Shown here piece by piece: positions 1 through 7,692 of a stretch of 33,627 nucleotides of DNA (positions within the stretch are counted from its first letter, which is position 1; each line of letters starts with the position of its first letter). Below the pieces are notes generated by a model. It was not told the origin of the DNA, searched no databases, and saw only the letters and a program-made list of their open reading frames with translations. The position numbers were made by a program, and so were the translations under genes. This DNA is from Dethiobacter sp. (GTDB lineage: Bacteria > Bacillota > Dethiobacteria > Dethiobacterales > Dethiobacteraceae). The stretch lies in the NCBI GenBank assembly GCA_018335875.1, contig JAGXRN010000059.1, positions 1 to 33,627 of the forward strand, given 5' to 3'.

Positions 1-2
1 AG

Positions 3-239
3 GAAGAAATAGATTTTAATATTCTTAATTTTATTCACTGTATTCATTTAAACAAGCAGGATTTTTACTCGGAAAGGTTCGATTCCAAGTTTTACGGAGA
101 AATAGAGATGACTTTCAAAAAATCACACGGTTCGTTGATTGGACATTGCAGGGTGAAAATTGCCAAAGAAAACAGAGTCACTGATTACCTTTTTACAGAA
201 AACGGTTACGAGCTGTTACGGGATGTCGTAAGAGAATGA
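3..239 (+). CDS. 3' end of a hypothetical protein, cut by the window edge
   Basis: An open frame runs from the window edge to a TGA at 237-239, giving about 78 residues of a C-terminus with no in-frame stop. The visible part is rich in Phe, Asn and Lys and ends in the residues LLRDVVRE. I recognise no family. It lies 85 bases upstream of the zinc-ribbon/TPR gene on the same strand, so the two may be co-transcribed. The real start is outside the window. Confidence 0.45.
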   Translation, partial: EEIDFNILNFIHCIHLNKQDFYSERFDSKFYGEIEMTFKKSHGSLIGHCRVKIAKENRVTDYLFTENGYELLRDVVRE

Positions 240-323
240 ATCGTAAAGCTCTGTCGAAGAATTCTAAAGTCAGGCAAAAGAGGGTTTTACAGTCCAGAAT
301 TTATAAATGTAAGGGGAACTACT

Positions 324-1406
324 GTGACTACATATCGAAAAGACGGAATCAACCCACTGCTGATCAGCATTATAACCAAGAAAGATCTTTCGGAAATACC
401 GCAAAGCCCCCCGCCGCCCATGCTGCCCGGAGTCTATGTCAGACAGGTGCGTAAAAATTTGAGCAATACGGGTGAGTCTGTGCCGGAAAGAAAGCATGAA
501 CTGACCTGTACGGCCTGTGGCAAAAGAGGTCAGTATAATTTGGGAACTATAGTGGTTGATATGGAGAAATTCCTGAAAAGGAATGACTCGTTTGATTCCG
601 TTTGGAACAAAGCTTTTCAGTGCACCGGTTATTTTCGTTGCCGGCATTGCAATTCAGCGGGAAACTGGCAACTTTCCAAGCAAACCCTGTTATTTCTGAA
701 TATTACCGTCATGACACACGCTATGACAGGAATGAAGCAAGATGAAGTTGTTATTGGAAAAACCGGTACTTATGACGGGAAAACATTTCGCTGGGCAAGT
801 GAAGCCGAAGAGCATCATTTACGTAAGCTCAATGAAGACCCTGATAACGCCTGGATTTGGAACCGGCTTGGCAACCTGTATCTGAATGGCGGGCGGCCGG
901 ATTTGGCGGTGGCTGCCTTTGAAGAGTCGATTAAACATGATCCGGGTCAGATGGAATCTCATTTTTCTCTTGGCCAAATTTTGCTTAAAGCAGGCTTAAA
1001 GGAGGCGGCGGCTTCACACCTGCGCCGGGTGCTTATTACGGCTTACAAATATGATCGCCTTAAACGGTCAGATTTGCGTGATATGTTGACCGAAACTCTT
1101 TTTACGCTCCTGGATATTTTGGAAGGCATGACAAACCTGGTGGAGTTTCTGCCCAAGGCAGATGAAATTTTACCTGATTGCTTGGAAAGCGGCGCCCCAG
1201 ATAAAACAGTAACTCTAAATTTCCGGGAAATCGACATTCGTCTGGATAAGTTCGAAGGTATGTACCCGCTGGCGGAATTATATATGAATCTGAATTATAA
1301 AAAACCGGCGTCCGATGTCAAAAGCATTTACCCACAACAGCAAAACTCCGGGCGTTTTACTCAGAAGAAAAAGAAAAAGGCGAAGAAAAAAAGAAAAAAA
1401 AGGTAA
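324..1406 (+). CDS. Zinc-ribbon and TPR protein with poly-lysine tail (copy 1)
   Basis: A 360-aa protein with a GTG start preceded by AAGGGGAA. Residues about 61-110 carry two CxxC knuckles, in the contexts CTACG and CRHCN, about 45 residues apart; this suggests a zinc ribbon. Residues about 165-245 look like tetratricopeptide repeats (motifs AWIWNRLGNLYLNGG and AVAAFEESIKHDP). The last 15 residues are almost all Lys and Arg, which could bind nucleic acid or ribosomes. A close paralogue lies at 4925-6034 on the same strand, similar from the first residues (YRK-GINPLLISI) to the basic tail. The molecular function is unknown. A structural or adaptor role in a complex is my inference from the TPR and zinc motifs. 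Confidence 0.75.
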   Translation: MTTYRKDGINPLLISIITKKDLSEIPQSPPPPMLPGVYVRQVRKNLSNTGESVPERKHELTCTACGKRGQYNLGTIVVDMEKFLKRNDSFDSVWNKAFQCTGYFRCRHCNSAGNWQLSKQTLLFLNITVMTHAMTGMKQDEVVIGKTGTYDGKTFRWASEAEEHHLRKLNEDPDNAWIWNRLGNLYLNGGRPDLAVAAFEESIKHDPGQMESHFSLGQILLKAGLKEAAASHLRRVLITAYKYDRLKRSDLRDMLTETLFTLLDILEGMTNLVEFLPKADEILPDCLESGAPDKTVTLNFREIDIRLDKFEGMYPLAELYMNLNYKKPASDVKSIYPQQQNSGRFTQKKKKKAKKKRKKR

Positions 1407-1507
1407 GGCGGGCAGTGGATTTTTTAACATCATAGCTCGCCGTCTACAAGGAAAACCGCTCTAGCCTGTCGAAACCATTACTATCATTATGCAGGTGGTG
1501 AGAGAAA

Positions 1508-1804
1508 ATGGAAGATTCCAAAGTGGCCGTAATCTTGGAAGATCTTAGATCACAGTTTCGTGTGTTTGGCGAAGGCCTGCAAATGCTAAATGGGAAAGTG
1601 GATCGGGTCGATAACAAAGTAGACATACTAGATAAAAGAGTAGACACACTCGATTATAAAGTAAACGCACTAGATAAAAAAGTAGACGCGCTAGATAAAA
1701 GGCTGGAACGGCATGAAATAAAAAATGAAGAAGAGAACCGCTTACTCATGCAGATGATCAGGGAATTAAGCGAAGAACAGAAAAAACTAAAAAGAGCAAA
1801 ATAA
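1508..1804 (+). CDS. Small heptad-repeat coiled-coil protein
   Basis: A 98-aa protein whose ATG follows AGGTGGTGAG at good spacing. Residues about 31-72 are near-perfect seven-residue repeats of the form V-D-x-L-D-K-R, then a charged helical C-terminus (EENRLLMQMIRELSEEQKKL). The repeat predicts a long parallel coiled coil with Val and Leu in the core. The repeat also shows in the DNA as six 21-base units from 1598 to 1723. The protein has no signal peptide or membrane segment and probably acts as an oligomerising rod. It lies between the two zinc-ribbon/TPR paralogues. I cannot assign a function. Confidence 0.7.
   Translation: MEDSKVAVILEDLRSQFRVFGEGLQMLNGKVDRVDNKVDILDKRVDTLDYKVNALDKKVDALDKRLERHEIKNEEENRLLMQMIRELSEEQKKLKRAK
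1598..1723 (+). repeat. 21-bp in-gene tandem repeat encoding coiled-coil heptads
   Basis: Six units of 21 bases, with unit boundaries at 1598, 1619, 1640, 1661, 1682 and 1703. Units 2 to 5 are the most alike, sharing GTAGAC at the start and GATAAA near the end. The first unit and especially the last have diverged. Because the unit is a multiple of three, copy changes would lengthen or shorten the coil without breaking the frame. Confidence 0.8.
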
Positions 1805-1806
1805 GG

Positions 1807-1825
1807 GGCCGTGCTGGGCACGGTC
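1807..1825 (+). terminator. Hairpin after the coiled-coil gene
   Basis: Arms GGCCGTGC and GCACGGTC (one G-U pair) enclose a 3-nt loop, starting three bases after the stop codon at 1802-1804. It is followed by TCTCTTA rather than a full U-run, so it is a weak intrinsic terminator or simply a stabilising 3' hairpin. Confidence 0.5.
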
Positions 1826-1989
1826 TCTTACGTACGCCAAAAGGGATTTATGATAGCTTATGTTGGGCGAAAAGAAGATCCAGAGGACGTGTAAGCTGAT
1901 TTATATATCTTAACGGCGTTGGTTGTTAGGGGCAGAGAGAGACTGGGCACTACAGCAAAGACATAATAGATATGGAGGATGTGGTATCA

Positions 1990-2448
1990 ATGGAACTTGA
2001 AAGAGTCTGCTTTCACTGTAACTATTTTTTTATGGAAGTGGGTGTGGAAAATTTAGGCGTTTGTATGGAGGATGAAGCGTTTTTACCGTTTGCTGATGGG
2101 ATTTATGACAGCGGAAATTTTGACTGTTGTTATGAGTTGTACATGAAAAAAAGGTATGACGGTAATCAGGAAGCGTGCTCGCAGTATGAACAAGCGGAAA
2201 TTACTGAGTTTTATGAAGAAGAAGATGAGGATGAGATGATTAATGGATTAAGGCACCGGCAAATGGATGATGTCCTCGCGACGTTATCCGGCTCAGACCG
2301 CAACATTATTAATCGGGCTGTTGAGACGTTATATTCTTATATTTGCTTTCAAAACGAAAGTGCCTATCAGGGGTTGCTGGAATTCTACAACCGGCTGCCG
2401 GGTTGTGCTAGTCGGCAGCTTAGTTTATTGTTTTTCGATTTTGTCTAA
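1990..2448 (+). CDS. Hypothetical Cys-rich acidic protein
   Basis: A 152-aa protein. I prefer the ATG at 1990 to the in-frame ATG at 1972 because GGAGG at 1975-1979 then sits 10 bases upstream. The N-terminus has a CFHC pair, a further Cys in LGVC and a CC pair in NFDCCYELY, which together could bind a metal. A very acidic stretch (EEEDEDE) follows around residue 80, and the C-terminal third looks helical. I do not recognise the family. Its 3' end overlaps the convergent ImmA/IrrE gene by 24 bases. Confidence 0.6.
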   Translation: MELERVCFHCNYFFMEVGVENLGVCMEDEAFLPFADGIYDSGNFDCCYELYMKKRYDGNQEACSQYEQAEITEFYEEEDEDEMINGLRHRQMDDVLATLSGSDRNIINRAVETLYSYICFQNESAYQGLLEFYNRLPGCASRQLSLLFFDFV

Positions 2449-3255
2449 CTCATACTTAACTTTTTCATTAAAATATTGATGGTACTTAAGGTACTTGTCA
2501 CGCTGCAATCTGCCGATTAACATGTAGGTGGGAATATTCTGTTCAGAGCAGAACTGCCGAATACGGGGCAACGAAAAATCGCCGGTTTCCACCAAATAGC
2601 TATACTGTTCAGGATCGATTAGCGTATTGGCTGCAAATTCATCTGCCCGATCTTCTGCTTCATTCTGTGTAAACTCATAATCAACTAATCTATCCTCAAT
2701 ATCTCCATTAAGAATGTGTCCAATTTCATGAAAAAGGGTAAACCAAAAGACGTCTGCAAACTTGCGCCTAGCTGTCATGATTAAATTGAGAGTGCCATCA
2801 AGGTTTCTCTTAATTACACCTTGAACGGGCGCTCCAGTAAAGTGCTTGACAATGGCAAACTTTATGCCACATTCAGCAAAATACTCCTTCAATCTTAAAC
2901 GGATTGTATCCACATCTTCGAAAGTGAGTCTTCGAATTAAGTGCAATTTGCTTTTTAGTTTAACAATATTAAGCTCTTGGCTTACCTGCTGATTTTTTGT
3001 GATTAAATCGGAAATTCTAAGCCAGGCAAACAGAACATACGGATCTATGTTATCTGCCACAGCCAAACGATACGCCCCAGCCTGAGAAATTTCTGGAATT
3101 CGTAGCAAACTGCTAACGTTTAGACGCTTACGCCATTCAATGACAAGCAACGAACCTTGTGCATCAGGGTTGAGTAAATGGATTTCCTGAGCGTACTCGG
3201 TAAGACTAACGCCGCAGGAGCTGAGACAGCTGTTATTATAAAGAAGAGGGAACAA
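2425..3255 (-). CDS. ImmA/IrrE-family metallopeptidase, HTH domain missing
   Basis: A 276-aa protein with the zinc-peptidase motif HEIGHILNG near residue 177, followed by EAEDRADEFAA, which supplies the third ligand. This is typical of the ImmA/IrrE (COG2856) family that cleaves repressors. Upstream of it, the segment RLNVSSLLRIPEI..GAYR..YVLFAWLR matches the linker of long HigA-like proteins, which normally begin with an XRE helix-turn-helix. That HTH is absent: the frame opens at a TTG directly after an in-frame TAA, and the DNA beyond belongs to the divergent gene at 3279. It is therefore a stand-alone peptidase or a 5'-truncated remnant. The family assignment is firm; activity is uncertain. 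Confidence 0.75.
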   Translation of the reverse strand: MFPLLYNNSCLSSCGVSLTEYAQEIHLLNPDAQGSLLVIEWRKRLNVSSLLRIPEISQAGAYRLAVADNIDPYVLFAWLRISDLITKNQQVSQELNIVKLKSKLHLIRRLTFEDVDTIRLRLKEYFAECGIKFAIVKHFTGAPVQGVIKRNLDGTLNLIMTARRKFADVFWFTLFHEIGHILNGDIEDRLVDYEFTQNEAEDRADEFAANTLIDPEQYSYLVETGDFSLPRIRQFCSEQNIPTYMLIGRLQRDKYLKYHQYFNEKVKYELDKIEKQ

Positions 3256-3278
3256 TTATGAGAGAAGAGGAGATTTAA

Positions 3279-4592
3279 ATGTACAGAGTGTATGAGAAGG
3301 ACATCAGTGCTTCGGTCAATGATTTTACAGTGTTTTGTGACTTTGTGGAAGAAAGGAAGCCTATACTGTCCAAGCGAAGAGGTGTATTGGGGAAAAATGA
3401 CCTTTTCGAAATAAATTCATTGCTGTATTACAAAAAGGAAGTTGATGCGCCAAATTATCAGCTGGAATCTTATCCGGTTATAAATCTGATTTTTAATCTT
3501 GCACTGCTTGGAAAACTATATGTGAAAGCGGCAGATGCGAAAGGAAATGTTTATTTAACCAGAACAATAAGTAAGGATGAATTTGACGCTCTGAATATTT
3601 ATGAGAAATACGCGTTCCTTCTTGAAACCTTTTGGACAAGATATGACATAGAGGAAATTATGAGATCGGGTAGGGGCATTAGTCATTTTGATCAGGTTAT
3701 ACGGACCTTAGCTGACTCGGTTGCCGGAATGGAACTGGAAAAGGGTTCGTTTTCACAAAGAGTTGAATTTGATCCTGTCTTTTCATATTTAGCAGTAATA
3801 ATTCGTTGCTTTAATTATTTTGGCTTTTGTGGATATGTGCCGATTATTGAAGTGAATAGAAAGACTACCAGGTATGATGATTCCATAAAAGCTGTAATCC
3901 CTACAGATTTTGGCGTCAACATATGTAAAATACTGGTTGGTCAGAGAATAGTGGATTGGAATATACCATGGTTGAAAGAGTTAAAGATGGATGAAAATAT
4001 TATACCGGGTATTACATATCAGTCAGAGTTCGCTTTATTTCCATCCAAGAAACAGCGAAAAGCATACAATGAAAGAAAGAAGTCCGGATTCATTCCATTA
4101 TACAGGTTTCTGGAACCTATCTTTCCGGAAGGAGCCTTGAAAAAGACAGTTAATGTCGCAGTAAGTGAAGTTGTCAGAGGTAACTATGTTTTCAAGGTAT
4201 CCCTTGGCAGGAGTGTTTGGCGGAAAATCTTGCTCTCTTTCAGGCATACCCTTGAAGATTTGCATAAAGCTGTGCAGGATGCTTTCAATTTTGATGATGA
4301 TCACCTGTACTCATTCTTTATGGATGCCAAAAAGTATTCCAAGCATGCTTATCATTCACCAATGACTGATGAAAGCCCTTTTGTTCATGAGGTAACAATT
4401 GGTGAGCTTGGATTATATGAAGGGCAAAGGATTATGTACCTTTTTGATTATGGTGATTCATGGCAGTTTGAAATTCAACTTCTAAAAATATTTAAAGATG
4501 AAAATCCTGAGAATCCTAAGGTTATTGAAGAAAAAGGTGAAGCGCCAAGTCAGTACAGATACTATGATGAGGATGAGGATGAGTACATATGA
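3279..4592 (+). CDS. Protein with C-terminal plasmid pRiA4b ORF-3 domain
   Basis: A 437-aa protein with ATG preceded by GAGGAG at 7-base spacing. Residues about 300-420 match the pRiA4b ORF-3 / IS1096 passenger-like domain: FKVSLGRSVWRKILL, TLEDLHKAVQDAFNFDDDHLYSF and a final LFDYGDSWQFEI. The domain is common in accessory regions and its biochemical role is unknown. The first ~290 residues form a separate region that I do not recognise. The tail is acidic (YYDEDEDEYI). The gene is AT-rich compared with the jet genes downstream and diverges from the truncated peptidase gene with only 23 bases between the two starts, consistent with separate acquisition. Confidence 0.7.
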   Translation: MYRVYEKDISASVNDFTVFCDFVEERKPILSKRRGVLGKNDLFEINSLLYYKKEVDAPNYQLESYPVINLIFNLALLGKLYVKAADAKGNVYLTRTISKDEFDALNIYEKYAFLLETFWTRYDIEEIMRSGRGISHFDQVIRTLADSVAGMELEKGSFSQRVEFDPVFSYLAVIIRCFNYFGFCGYVPIIEVNRKTTRYDDSIKAVIPTDFGVNICKILVGQRIVDWNIPWLKELKMDENIIPGITYQSEFALFPSKKQRKAYNERKKSGFIPLYRFLEPIFPEGALKKTVNVAVSEVVRGNYVFKVSLGRSVWRKILLSFRHTLEDLHKAVQDAFNFDDDHLYSFFMDAKKYSKHAYHSPMTDESPFVHEVTIGELGLYEGQRIMYLFDYGDSWQFEIQLLKIFKDENPENPKVIEEKGEAPSQYRYYDEDEDEYI

Positions 4593-4924
4593 TTGCAGCT
4601 GTCCTGTTATAGAGAGTGCAGGATTCGCTCATCGCGATGGGTATCAAAATGGCTACCGACGAGACTACGAAAATGGTCTTTTTTTTGCTCCTTCCTTTTC
4701 ATAGGGCTGGTCAATCTGGCGCCGGCGGCATTGACTCATCTGCAAGTGGTTAAATGAATGAAAAACAATCACTATAAAGTGATCATTTTTCTTTTAAATG
4801 AGAGGAAATAGACGGTTTAGCTCGAAAAATAGAAAGAGGGAAAGAAAAAAAACGGTAGAGGATAGCACTGACAAGGGCTACGACTGTTTTAGTGAAACAA
4901 AAAATAGTTAAAAGGAGAATTACT
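4593..4924. other. Intergenic stretch between the pRiA4b-domain gene and TPR copy 2
   Basis: About 330 bases with no convincing gene. A short open frame at 4600-4704 (GFAHRDGYQNGYRRDYENG) runs on in another frame from the upstream gene and has no start or RBS of its own; it may be a scrap of a lost gene. The stretch also holds the hairpin at 4760-4791 and the AGGAG that sets the start of the next gene. Confidence 0.5.
4760..4791. terminator. Bidirectional terminator-like hairpin
   Basis: An ATCAC/GTGAT stem closes a 6-nt loop. It is extended, after two mismatches, by an A-tract (GAAAAA) pairing with a T-tract (TTTTTC), so either strand gives a stem followed by U residues. It follows the pRiA4b-domain gene and separates it from TPR copy 2. 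Confidence 0.5.
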
Positions 4925-6034
4925 GTGGTTGTTTATAGAAAAAATGGGATAAATCCTTTGTTGATTAGCATTGTAACAAATAAAGATCTTTCGGAAATAC
5001 CGCCTAGTCCTCCAGAGTCCATGCTGCCTGGAGTCTATGCTAAGCAGGTATGTAAAAATTTGGGTTCTATGCGTAAAGCTTTGCCGGAAAGAAAGCATAA
5101 ACTTACTTGTGTGGCGTGTGGTCGAAATGGCCAGTATAATCTGGGACTTATGGCATTCGATTTGGCGAAATATCTGTCTTTTTCCAAGGGAAATGACAAA
5201 TCGGATCAATCCGCTTGGGCAAGTTCTATTCAATTTTCCGGCTATTTTCGTTGTCACTACTGTAACTCAGGTTGTTGGCAATTACCTAACCAAACCAAGA
5301 CAATGCTACAAATAGCTGTTATGGGTCATGCCTTAGCTTTAAAAGCGAAAATAAAAAAAGAAGAAGAAATTGTTGTGGGAAGATTTACTACTTTTGATGG
5401 AGAATCTTTTTTTTGGGCAACCGAAGTGGAAGAACATTTTTTACATAAACTTAGCAAAGAGCCTGATAATGCCTGGATTTGGGACCGGCTTGGCAACATT
5501 TATATTAAAGGCGGCAGGCTGGATTTGGCAGTAGTGGCTTTTGAAGAATCCATAAAACAAGATCCATGTCAAATGGAATCTCATTATTCTCTTGGTAAGA
5601 TTCTGTTGGAGGCTGGTGCAAAGGATGCGGCTACTTTACACTTGCGCCGGGTGCTACTCACAGCTCGGGATTATGATCACCTAACCCCATTAGCTATGCG
5701 TGATCTGCTGACCGATGCTTTATTCATGCTATTTGATATCTTGAGTGACCTGAATAAACTGGTGGAATTCATACCTAAAGGCAATGAATTCTCAAATGAA
5801 AGCCCGGAGAGCTGCCATGACCAGAAACCTGTCACTGTTCATTTCATGGATATTGATATTTCTGTTGATGAATTCGAAGGCATGTATCCATTAGCGGAAT
5901 TATATATGGGCAAGCATCAGAAAAAATTGGCGCCTGATGTCCAAACCCTTTATCCAACGCAAAGCAACACCAACAAGCTTATGAAGGAAATAAAGAAAAA
6001 GTCTTCGAAGAAGAAAAGAAAAAGAAAGAAGTAG
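4925..6034 (+). CDS. Zinc-ribbon and TPR protein with poly-lysine tail (copy 2)
   Basis: A 369-aa paralogue of the protein at 324-1406. I set the start at the GTG at 4925: AGGAG lies 8 bases upstream and the protein then begins VVYRKNGINPLL, lining up with TTYRKDGINPLL in copy 1. An upstream in-frame GTG at 4892 has no RBS. The CxxC knuckles (CVACG, CHYCN), the TPR segment (AWIWDRLGNIYIKGG) and the Lys/Arg-rich tail are all kept. Nucleotide similarity is still obvious in the TPR part, although codon choice here is more AT-rich. Keeping two copies suggests a paired or divergent function, which is unknown. Confidence 0.75.
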   Translation: MVVYRKNGINPLLISIVTNKDLSEIPPSPPESMLPGVYAKQVCKNLGSMRKALPERKHKLTCVACGRNGQYNLGLMAFDLAKYLSFSKGNDKSDQSAWASSIQFSGYFRCHYCNSGCWQLPNQTKTMLQIAVMGHALALKAKIKKEEEIVVGRFTTFDGESFFWATEVEEHFLHKLSKEPDNAWIWDRLGNIYIKGGRLDLAVVAFEESIKQDPCQMESHYSLGKILLEAGAKDAATLHLRRVLLTARDYDHLTPLAMRDLLTDALFMLFDILSDLNKLVEFIPKGNEFSNESPESCHDQKPVTVHFMDIDISVDEFEGMYPLAELYMGKHQKKLAPDVQTLYPTQSNTNKLMKEIKKKSSKKKRKRKK

Positions 6035-6144
6035 GCGGCGTTCACCCCATATTGGGACTGGCAGAAGTGGTCGGGTGCCGCACAGATGCGAATATAGCGG
6101 GTAAGGCAATATGGGGAACCGAAAATGAGGATGAGTTTGATGAG

Positions 6145-6453
6145 ATGGAGGAATGGGAAGCTGATGCAGAGTTTTTTGCGCTGGAAGATTGGAAAGGCTT
6201 GGTTGAGTACAGAAAAAAAAGGGTTGAGCAATATCCTGATGATCCCGAATTTCAATGGAAACTTGGTGAGGCCAATGTGCTCAATGAGGAATATGAGAAA
6301 GCAATAGAATTTTTAAATGTTCTACATAAAAAATATCCAGAAGATCCGAATATTCAGCATAGCCTGCTGGATGCATTATATGCAATTGGGTTGCATGATA
6401 GTTCAAGAGTTGCTACTGTTTATCCGTCCGAAGGCATACGGGTATGCAGATAG
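6145..6453 (+). CDS. Small TPR protein, probably C-terminally truncated
   Basis: A protein of about 102 aa with a tetratricopeptide-type core (GLVEYRKKRVEQYPDDPEFQWKLGEA and YEKAIEFLNVLHKKYPEDP). The frame opens at a TTG at 6052, but no RBS supports it; the ATG at 6145 gives a compact start (MEEWEADAEFF), although its own RBS is poor. After LLDALYAIG the sequence turns into an unrelated-looking tail (HDSSRVATVYPSEGIRVCR), which suggests a lost C-terminus. It lies directly downstream of TPR copy 2 and may be part of the same transcript. Confidence 0.55.
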   Translation: MEEWEADAEFFALEDWKGLVEYRKKRVEQYPDDPEFQWKLGEANVLNEEYEKAIEFLNVLHKKYPEDPNIQHSLLDALYAIGLHDSSRVATVYPSEGIRVCR

Positions 6454-6532
6454 CATCCCCGGGTTGCCGAATTTTTAATTAAATACTAATATAGTTAGAA
6501 GGTCCCGGGTAATAATAAAAGGTGAGATCCAG

Positions 6533-6557
6533 GCTGCTTGCACTAAAGCAGCTTTTT
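6533..6557 (+). terminator. Rho-independent terminator upstream of the jet operon
   Basis: Arms GCTGCTT and AAGCAGC with a 6-nt loop are followed directly by TTTTT. It lies about 80 bases after the small TPR gene and would separate the TPR island from the Wadjet operon. Confidence 0.75.
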
Positions 6558-6603
6558 CGATTGCCGAGGAAACTATATCAAATTTCCCCGGTAAAGGGGG
6601 TTG

Positions 6604-6624
6604 TTAAGGGGGACTCCCCCTTAA
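6604..6624. repeat. Perfect 9-bp inverted repeat
   Basis: Arms TTAAGGGGG and CCCCCTTAA with a 3-nt centre form a very stable hairpin on either strand, embedded in a GC-rich patch (6590-6665) unlike the AT-rich surroundings. There is no U-run, so it is not a normal terminator. It could be a relic of a mobile element or a structured leader; nothing more can be supported. Confidence 0.55.
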
Positions 6625-6788
6625 TCTTGCGGGGTGCTCAGGGTCCGCAGACGGTCTTGGGGCGGCAGCCAATAGCGAACAAGAAAAACGCGACCTATAT
6701 AAAAAGCGCGCAGCGTTTTACTTGTAAAAGAGGATATTGACTGTTTATGTCAAATTCCGAGGTATGATGTTTTGAAAGGGTTGTTAAG

Positions 6789-7692
6789 GTGAATTTTTTT
6801 GATGTGTTTCCCCACAATTTCTTTTCGTTATTTTCTTCGCCCAACAGGGAAATTTATGTTGAGGCGCTGCTTGTACTTTACCGGCATTACAGGCAGGAGA
6901 CCAGGATGAAGAAGGCAGATTTGGTCTCCAGGTTGGTTGCCAACATGGAAAACAAGATGCTGGAGTTGAAGTGCGATGAGGGCGAATTGTACGGGTTGGA
7001 GGAAGAAATAAATCTTTCCGGCAGGGCCCATTTCTTGCTGCGGAAGTTTTTGGAGACGGGGTGGCTGGAGCCGGAACCGGATGTGTCCTCTTTTGAGGAG
7101 TGCTATGTAATTCCCGGTTACGCCAGTAAATTGCTGAATCTGTTTTATGATATTTTACATGGAAAGACAGTTGAGTATAACGGGTATGAATATTCCACCT
7201 ATTCCAGCTTAAAAACGGCGGATTTGGAGCGGGATGAGCATGTTTATGATGCACTGAAGTTTTCACATCAGTCAACGCTGCAGTTGTGGGCTAACCTGCG
7301 GGAATTACTGGATAATATACGGCTGTATCATCAGCGTTTACAGGAGCAGGTTGCACCAACCTTTTGCACAAGAGCAGTCTGTGGTTTCAGAAGAGGACAT
7401 CAGGGCTGAGACCGAAGAGTTTAAAAAGAGGCTGCAGAAAGTGTACTCACACCAGAAGATTATACTGTTCGTTCAGGAACTGTTGGGAGACAGGTACAGT
7501 ATTACCACGGAGGAATTGAGGCTGGCCTCGGATGATGAGTTTATCAAGCTGCTGCTGGCCGTGATTAATAATGATGAAAAAGCGCTGCCTTACAGGATTG
7601 AGTTTAAGGAGGGCTACCTGTATGTGGAGGGCTACCGGCTGCCGGAACTGGTAATTGCCAGGGAAGCGAGGACTGCCAATGTGGGAAAATGA
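6789..7692 (+). pseudogene. jetA: jetA of Wadjet, internal deletion and frameshift
   Basis: JetA is the kleisin-like subunit of the Wadjet SMC complex that cleaves plasmid DNA. The first frame (GTG 6789, AAGGG upstream) encodes a typical N-terminus: FFDVFPHNFFSLFSSPNREI, AHFLLRKFLETGWLE, a YSTYSSLKTADLE segment and IRLYHQRLQEQ. It then runs into a stop at 7407-7409. The second frame, from about 7351, encodes the usual C-terminal winged-helix part (YSHQKIILFVQELLG, YRIEFKEGYLYVEGYRLPEL). Together they give about 300 codons, against my recollection of 450-500 for the family, so the middle region is missing as well as the frame. The gene overlaps jetB by 14 bases. The subunit is unlikely to work unless a full copy exists elsewhere. 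Confidence 0.8.

Larger units (their letters stand above)
6454..6788. other. Intergenic stretch upstream of jetA
   Basis: About 335 bases without a credible gene. It holds a strong terminator (6533-6557), a perfect GC-rich hairpin (6604-6624) and a small AT hairpin (6716-6729, TTTTAC/GTAAAA). No clear -35/-10 pair for the jet operon stands out. Confidence 0.5.

Noticed and set aside
270..647. 125-codon minus-strand open frame (and the similar one at 4889-5257)
   Set aside because: Both are antisense to the zinc-ribbon/TPR paralogues; they look alike only because the sense genes are paralogous.
2267..2479. 70-codon plus-strand frame across the end of the Cys-rich gene
   Set aside because: Out-of-frame shadow without an RBS, overlapping two better genes.
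7343..7410. Programmed ribosomal frameshift joining the two jetA frames
   Set aside because: No slippery heptamer was found and the protein would still lack its central region, so a deletion explains the data better.
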